From the NCBI GenBank assembly GCA_024232965.1, contig JACKQF010000003.1:248001-312000 (forward strand): DNA of 64,000 bases, given 5' to 3'. The translations under genes and the position numbers were made by a program. How positions within the stretch are numbered: the stretch's first letter is position 1; every line of letters starts with the position of its first letter. The notes under the pieces were generated by a model. It ran no database searches. It saw only the letters and a program-made list of their open reading frames with translations, and was not told where the DNA came from. Below, in pieces: positions 59,566 through 64,000 of the stretch. The stretch comes from Verrucomicrobiaceae bacterium (lineage in GTDB: Bacteria; Verrucomicrobiota; Verrucomicrobiia; Verrucomicrobiales; Verrucomicrobiaceae).

Positions 59566-60618
59566 TCACTTGCGGAGATGGAGTTCGGGGAACCCTGCGC
59601 TGGTAGCAGTCCACGGCTGCGCCGAGCTATTCTCTTCGAGCCCAACCCAATGGGCGGAGACGCCGGGCAAGGCCTCGATGACGAGATGTCCCTGATCCGC
59701 ACCCATGATGCAGCAGGCAGTGGCCAGGGCGTCGCTAGTGGTGGCGTCCGGAGCCACCACCGAGCAGGCGATCCTGTTGGTGAGCCCCAGACCGGTTTTG
59801 GGGGAGACGATATGGGAATAGCTGACACCCGCGACGACCACCGTCTGATAAAGATCCCCCGATGTTGAGACCGCTGCGTGGGCAAGCCGGATCGTTGGCA
59901 GGGCGGCAGTGTCTTCTTCGGGCGACGAAAAGGTGCGCAATGCGACCTGCCAGCCTTTTTCTCCAGGTGGAGGATCCCCGCAAACAGTGTCCCCACCCGC
60001 CTGGACGCTGGCGATGGGAAAGCCATGCTTCCTGAGGACTGCCAGCATCTCGTCTGCGGCGCGTCCTTTGGCGATGCCCCCCAGATCCAATAGCATTTTG
60101 GGACGTGTCAGTGTGATGCTGCGTGTTGCGGGATCAAGCTGGATGGCCTGCCAATTGGTGAGCGAGATGGCTTCGGTGAGTCGGTCCGCCGGTGGCAGCT
60201 TCTTCAGGTTGCGGGTGCGCCGCCAGAGTCGCGTCAAGTGCCCGCAGGAGATGTCGAAGGCCCCAGCGGTAGCAGTAGAGATTTCTCCAGCTCGCTGAAC
60301 GATGGAGAAGAGATCCGCACTGGCCGGGAAGGGGCTTTTTCCGCTGGTGCAGAGCTGCATGAGCTCGCTGCCGGGTTCGTAGTCGGAGAAGACGCCGTTC
60401 AGCTTCGCGACTCGCTCAAAGGCGGCATCGACGGCTGCTTTGGCCTTTTCCGGATCAGTGGCGTAGAGATGGATCCGGAAGGTGGTGGCCATGGCTGGAC
60501 CTGAAAAGTCCAACCGTTGCCATTTTGTGGACGAGCCCGAATCTGCGCTGCTGGTTTCGATCAGGAAGCCCAGCAGCGCTAGAGAGAGGGCAGGGGATTT
60601 ACTCCCGAGCCACGCCAT
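59566..60618 (-). CDS. apbE: FAD:protein FMN transferase (ApbE family)
   Basis: About 350 residues. ApbE attaches FMN to Thr of exported redox proteins. A signal-like hydrophobic start (about 10-25) is followed by PAMATTFRIHLYA (the MGTTF-like motif), DLGGIAKGRAADEML, QAGGDTVCGD, STSGDLYQ, YSHIVSPKTG and TSDALATACCIMG. The HIVSP segment has Ser where most members have Asp. Its start overlaps the upstream SUMF1/cytochrome gene by 20 bp, implying coupling. ATG 60633 is an alternative start. Confidence 0.88.
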   Translation of the reverse strand: MAWLGSKSPALSLALLGFLIETSSADSGSSTKWQRLDFSGPAMATTFRIHLYATDPEKAKAAVDAAFERVAKLNGVFSDYEPGSELMQLCTSGKSPFPASADLFSIVQRAGEISTATAGAFDISCGHLTRLWRRTRNLKKLPPADRLTEAISLTNWQAIQLDPATRSITLTRPKMLLDLGGIAKGRAADEMLAVLRKHGFPIASVQAGGDTVCGDPPPGEKGWQVALRTFSSPEEDTAALPTIRLAHAAVSTSGDLYQTVVVAGVSYSHIVSPKTGLGLTNRIACSVVAPDATTSDALATACCIMGADQGHLVIEALPGVSAHWVGLEENSSAQPWTATSAGFPELHLRK

Positions 60619-62353
60619 TATTCCAGGCAGCATACATCTCCTCCACGGTTGGGATCTCCAACGGGCGGACGAGGCGGAAGCCCAGCCAGGTGGCATCGGT
60701 CAGGTACCAGATGCTCTTTGGCAGCTGCGGGTCCTGCTGCTTCCATTCCGGACCGGAGGGGTTGCGGGCTGCGCTGCGGAGCATGTAGGAATCATCGTCG
60801 TAGTGACCGCCACGGGCGACGTGGGGGTAAGGTGTCTTGGAGCGCACCCAAGTGTTCTCGATCGCGCCGCCGGCTGCTTTTTCGGCCCAGGTCTTGTAGG
60901 TGTCGGGGTAATATTGGTCCATGGTCCACTCGCAAACGTTGCCGTATATGTCGTAGAGGCCCCATGGGTTGGGCTTGAGTTGGCCGACCTTGCCGTACTG
61001 CAGGTTTGGCGCGTTTTCGAAGTAGTAAGCGTATTCCTTCAGCTTCGAGTCATCGTCGCCAAAGAAGTAGGCTGTCGTGGTGCCAGCACGGGCGGCGTAC
61101 TCCCACTCTGCCTCTGTCGGCAGGCGGTAGAAGTGACCGGTCTGCGCGCTGAGCCATTGGCAATATTTGTTGGCAGCGTGTTGCGTCATGCAGATCGCAG
61201 GGAAGCCATCGCGGCCCATGCCAAAATCCATCGGCTGGTACGGAGGCGTTGGCTGGCTGATGAGGGTGTCAATCTTGTCGTCAGGGGCCCAAACCTTGCG
61301 GGAACCATCCTTGTTGCGGCCTTCGGCGGTCAGCATGAAGGGCTCGTATTCGTCCCAAGTCACCTCGTATTTGCCCATCCAGAACGGCTTGATTTTGACC
61401 TTCACCTGCGGGCCTTCGTCGTCACCGCGATCGACTTCGGACTCAGGGCTCCCCATGAGGAATTCGCCCCCTTTGATCGGTACCATGGAGAATGGGGCAC
61501 CCGTGCGTGGCACCTTGCTGTCATAGGGCTTCATGTCTGCCTCTGCCTTTTCCTGGGCTGTCTGGACGATGAAGTCGTGAATCTTCTTCACCAGATCCAT
61601 GGTGTCAGGATTGTTGGTGGCGGACTGGGCCTTTTCCTTGGCGGTCAGCTTGATGTCGTCTGGCCAAGGGGCACCTTGCTCAATCCAGCCCTTGAGGATC
61701 GCCACCTCTTCTTTCTTCAGGGGGCCGCCGCTCTTTTTCGGTGGCATCAGATCGTCTTCATCCTCTGCCAGCGTGGTCAGATGGTAAAGGGCGCTCTTCT
61801 CGAGGTCGAAAGGGACGATGCTGGGGGCATTCTCGCCGGATTCGAAGGCCTGCTTTTTGGTGGACAGAATGAAGTCGCCTTTGTCTTTGTCCGGGTTGTG
61901 GCAGGACACGCAGTTTTGCTCCAGGATTGGCTGCACGTGCTTCACGAAGTCGATGCGGGTCGTCTGCTTCAGCGTCACGCCATCTGGCCAAGCGGCACCT
62001 TGGGCGATCCAGTTTTTGAGCACCGCGATTTGGCTCTTGTCCAGGCGGCCGTCTTTGGGCGGCGGCATGGCCAGATCGTCGTCGTCAGGGAGTTCCAGGG
62101 TGGTGAAAAGACTGCTTTTGGATGGATCGCCAGGGGTGATGCCGACACCGTCTTCATTGCCTTTCATTGCAGCTTCTTTGCTATCGACACGGACATCGCC
62201 CTTGTCTTTGTCTGGGCCGTGGCAATGAACGCAGGCTGCTTCGAGGATGGGCTTGACCTGCTTGTTGAAATCGACCTTGGACGCGTCCTGGGCCGAGGCA
62301 CCGAGGAAGGCGGAAAAGGAAAGGGCGGGGATTATGAGTCTTGCGGGAACCAT
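60599..62353 (-). CDS. SUMF1-type protein with two planctomycete-type cytochrome c domains
   Basis: 584 residues. The signal peptide ends about residue 21. Two tandem heme domains follow, with C41-VH-C44-H45 and C148-VS-C151-H152, each in a VxPILExxC...HxPDKDKGD frame. Residues about 285-575 are a formylglycine-generating-enzyme-like (SUMF1) domain with GGEFLMGSPESE, RLPTEAEWEYAARAG, WGLYDIYGNVCEW and GFRLVRP. The domain lacks the paired active-site Cys of true FGE, so it is probably a binding or structural domain. It likely sits in the periplasm. It heads the minus-strand cluster and is coupled to apbE. Confidence 0.92.
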   Translation of the reverse strand: MVPARLIIPALSFSAFLGASAQDASKVDFNKQVKPILEAACVHCHGPDKDKGDVRVDSKEAAMKGNEDGVGITPGDPSKSSLFTTLELPDDDDLAMPPPKDGRLDKSQIAVLKNWIAQGAAWPDGVTLKQTTRIDFVKHVQPILEQNCVSCHNPDKDKGDFILSTKKQAFESGENAPSIVPFDLEKSALYHLTTLAEDEDDLMPPKKSGGPLKKEEVAILKGWIEQGAPWPDDIKLTAKEKAQSATNNPDTMDLVKKIHDFIVQTAQEKAEADMKPYDSKVPRTGAPFSMVPIKGGEFLMGSPESEVDRGDDEGPQVKVKIKPFWMGKYEVTWDEYEPFMLTAEGRNKDGSRKVWAPDDKIDTLISQPTPPYQPMDFGMGRDGFPAICMTQHAANKYCQWLSAQTGHFYRLPTEAEWEYAARAGTTTAYFFGDDDSKLKEYAYYFENAPNLQYGKVGQLKPNPWGLYDIYGNVCEWTMDQYYPDTYKTWAEKAAGGAIENTWVRSKTPYPHVARGGHYDDDSYMLRSAARNPSGPEWKQQDPQLPKSIWYLTDATWLGFRLVRPLEIPTVEEMYAAWNNGVARE

Positions 62354-62491
62354 AGCGGTTCGTAACACAGGGCGCTGCCGTTGTCTAGCCCGGAGGCGAT
62401 GGGGGAAATCCCCGTGTGAACTGCTTTTCCTCTGCTCAAAAGGAGGGTCATCCTTGCAAGCGCTCTACATCGTTTCAATGTGTGGCGACTC

Positions 62492-63502
62492 ATGACCGAA
62501 TTTGCATTTATCCGACTCCCTGACGGCTCTGCGTGGCTGGGAGAAGGCCCATTTACATCGTCCGACCACCCAGGTGATGGGCAGGGCGTGTTTTACATCA
62601 ACGACTTTGACCTCAGTGACCCGGCTCCCTGGAAGAGGCCTGCGCGGCTGCATGCCGTCACTGCGGAGAACGTCCAGAGCGTGGCAGGTATCAGCTCTGA
62701 GGCGCCGCCAACGATCGCCTGGGCAAAGCCAGCCACGGAGTGGTTCAAGATGGCCTTTCGCCGGATCCGCAGGGAAGTGCTGGCGCGTCGTTTGGAAAAA
62801 ATGGTCCCTGTGCTGACGGAAAGTGGCGAGATCCTTGATGGCTGTCCGCTGCAGCTTTTGTCGCGACTGATGGAAGGCGCACCGAATTCCTGGGGGTACG
62901 CGCATGTGAATGAGAAGGCTGGCTTCATGGGCCTTACGCCGGAACTGCTTTTCCGCAGTCAGGGACGTCAGGTGGAGACAATGGCGCTGGCTGGCACCGC
63001 GAAGCCCGGCGACCAGAAGGACTTTGACCTCGACGTGAAGGAAATCGAAGAGCACGAGATCGTCGTGCGCTATCTGGCCGAGCGGCTCGGGCAGCTCGGC
63101 GAGGTCACTCGCGAACCGCGTCACGCGCTCCAGGCGGGTGGCTTGCGGCATTTCCAATCAACCCTGCGTGTGGTCCTGCGCGAGGACGCCGCCCCCGGCG
63201 AACTGGTTCCCTGGCTGCATCCGACCCCGGCGGTGGGCTGTCTGCCTCGGGAGGATAAGTGGCTCTTGAAGCTGCGGGAGTATCGCAAGCAGCTCGGCGT
63301 GCCGGGCTTTTTTGGTTCTCCGTTTGGATTCATGAAGGACGGCGTGTGCCAAATCATTGTCGCCATCCGAGGGATCTCCTGGGAGGGGAAAAAGGTCAGC
63401 CTGCCCTCCGGCTGCGGCATCGTCGGCGGCAGTGCCTTTGACCATGAATGGCGGGAGCTGAGGCTGAAGCGGGAAGCTGTCCTGAAACTGCTGGGCATCT
63501 GA
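62492..63502 (+). CDS. menF: Isochorismate synthase MenF-like (chorismate-binding)
   Basis: 336 residues, shorter than the usual 430 or more, with a reduced N-terminal region. The chorismate-binding core is intact: GLTPELLFRS with METMALAGTAKPG, EIEEHEIVV, LHPTPAVGCLP, PFGFMKDGVCQIIVAIRG and SGCGIVGGSAFDHEW. It should convert chorismate to isochorismate for menaquinone. menD starts 17 bp after its stop, which supports isochorismate rather than anthranilate or salicylate synthesis. ATG 62492 is chosen over the longer frame from 62480. Confidence 0.9.
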   Translation: MTEFAFIRLPDGSAWLGEGPFTSSDHPGDGQGVFYINDFDLSDPAPWKRPARLHAVTAENVQSVAGISSEAPPTIAWAKPATEWFKMAFRRIRREVLARRLEKMVPVLTESGEILDGCPLQLLSRLMEGAPNSWGYAHVNEKAGFMGLTPELLFRSQGRQVETMALAGTAKPGDQKDFDLDVKEIEEHEIVVRYLAERLGQLGEVTREPRHALQAGGLRHFQSTLRVVLREDAAPGELVPWLHPTPAVGCLPREDKWLLKLREYRKQLGVPGFFGSPFGFMKDGVCQIIVAIRGISWEGKKVSLPSGCGIVGGSAFDHEWRELRLKREAVLKLLGI

Positions 63503-63519
63503 CCCCAGGCACCCATTCC

Positions 63520-64000
63520 ATGAGCGCCTCCAGTCCCAATGCCCAAATCATTGCGCAACTTCTGCGCTATCTTGCGGACAGCGGAGTCCGTGAAGTCTGT
63601 GTGGCGGCGGGGGCTCGCAATGCGCCCTTGGTCGCGGCACTGGCGGCCAGTCAGGGCGTGAAGCTCTGGAATTTTTTCGAGGAACGATGTGCGGCGTTTT
63701 TTGCGCTCGGGCGCATCATGACCACGCAGCGTCCGGTGGCGGTGGTTGTCACGTCTGGCACAGCGGCGGCGGAGCTTTTGCCGGCGGCAATCGAGGCGCG
63801 CTATCAGGGACTGCCCTTAATTTTGGTCACCGCCGATCGCCCCAAAAGCTACCGAGGCACTGGCGCACCGCAGTCCATTGATCAGGCGTGCTTGTTTGGG
63901 TCGCAGGTTCTGGCGGCGTTTGATTTGGATGAAGGGGATGCTGGGAGTTGGGTTGCGCCTCAGGAGATTCTGCGCGGCCCGGTGCAGGTGAATGTCTGCC
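63520..64000 (+). CDS. menD: MenD (SEPHCHC synthase), truncated by the window edge
   Basis: The first 160 codons of a ThDP enzyme that joins isochorismate to a 2-oxoglutarate-derived aldehyde. Visible motifs are NAQIIAQLLRYLADSGV, AAGARNAPL, FFEERCAAFFALG (ThDP Glu), TSGTAAAELLPAAIEA, LVTADRPKSYRGTGAPQSIDQACLFG. The 3' part lies outside the window. ATG 63520 aligns with the family start. Confidence 0.95.
   Translation, partial: MSASSPNAQIIAQLLRYLADSGVREVCVAAGARNAPLVAALAASQGVKLWNFFEERCAAFFALGRIMTTQRPVAVVVTSGTAAAELLPAAIEARYQGLPLILVTADRPKSYRGTGAPQSIDQACLFGSQVLAAFDLDEGDAGSWVAPQEILRGPVQVNVC

Noticed and set aside
60482..62365. A 627-codon plus-strand open frame opposite the SUMF1/cytochrome gene
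   Set aside because: The minus strand shows two CxxCH motifs and a SUMF1 domain; the plus frame is a shadow.
1..64000. CRISPR arrays, rRNA genes, prophage or insertion sequences
   Set aside because: No regularly spaced repeats, rRNA-like stretches, transposase or phage gene families were recognised.

Overview
The window looks like ordinary chromosome from a member of the Verrucomicrobiota, probably close to Verrucomicrobiaceae/Prosthecobacter. This is inferred from family content: a SUMF1-type protein fused to two planctomycete-type cytochrome c domains, DUF1501 and DUF1552 secretion-signal proteins, PEP-CTERM-tailed exported proteins, a delta-60 repeat protein, a giant polysaccharide lyase family 8 protein, a GNAT-nitrilase fusion and a long NagB with a C-terminal LmbE-like domain. 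No rRNA, CRISPR array, phage or insertion sequence was seen. Two tRNA genes are present, and one of them reads as a rare tRNA-Leu(AAG).

Layout. 0-8 kb: a membrane protein resembling a dead M48 peptidase, clpS, yidB, a Gly/Pro-rich exported protein, rpoN, a TPR protein and a lysine 2,3-aminomutase family protein. 8.6-16.9 kb: leuA-panB, an AEC permease, a zinc-ribbon/TPM-like pair, a discoidin-like exported protein, aat and coaD. 16.9-24.2 kb: an RND/MMPL exporter, a molybdate-type ABC operon with a tandem binding protein (modA-modB-modC), a GntP permease and a cysteine-poor FmdB-like protein. 24.3-30.6 kb: an isolated nuoG, the nagB fusion, a DUF3817 protein, tRNA-Leu, eno and ftsB. 30.7-48 kb: a secreted or surface block (PEP-CTERM haloperoxidase homologue, DUF1501, PL8 lyase, two LPS-type glycosyltransferases, DUF1552), then sodA, a Tat-exported TIM-barrel protein, a family-4-like uracil-DNA glycosylase and hppA. 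48-64 kb: a repeat-like 0.8-kb intergenic stretch, a frameshifted delta-60 gene, fabG-polA, a GNAT-nitrilase, tRNA-Glu, a four-gene minus-strand cluster (SUMF1/cytochrome, apbE, CAP PEP-CTERM, TlpA-like), then menF and a truncated menD.

How genes work together. leuA and panB both draw on 2-oxoisovalerate. clpS and aat are two arms of the bacterial N-degron pathway. modABC is a complete uptake system. menF-menD begin menaquinone synthesis, which fits a membrane-bound NADH dehydrogenase (nuoG) and a proton-pumping pyrophosphatase.

The most striking theme is recurrent loss of catalytic or metal-binding residues in otherwise recognisable enzyme folds: M48-like, LmbE domain of NagB, vanadium haloperoxidase, family-4 UDG and FmdB. 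Other points worth following are a perfect Crp-type palindrome upstream of nuoG, a -24/-12-like element upstream of rpoN, the tRNA-Leu(AAG) and the double ModA. All similarity statements come from reading motifs by eye; no database search was run.
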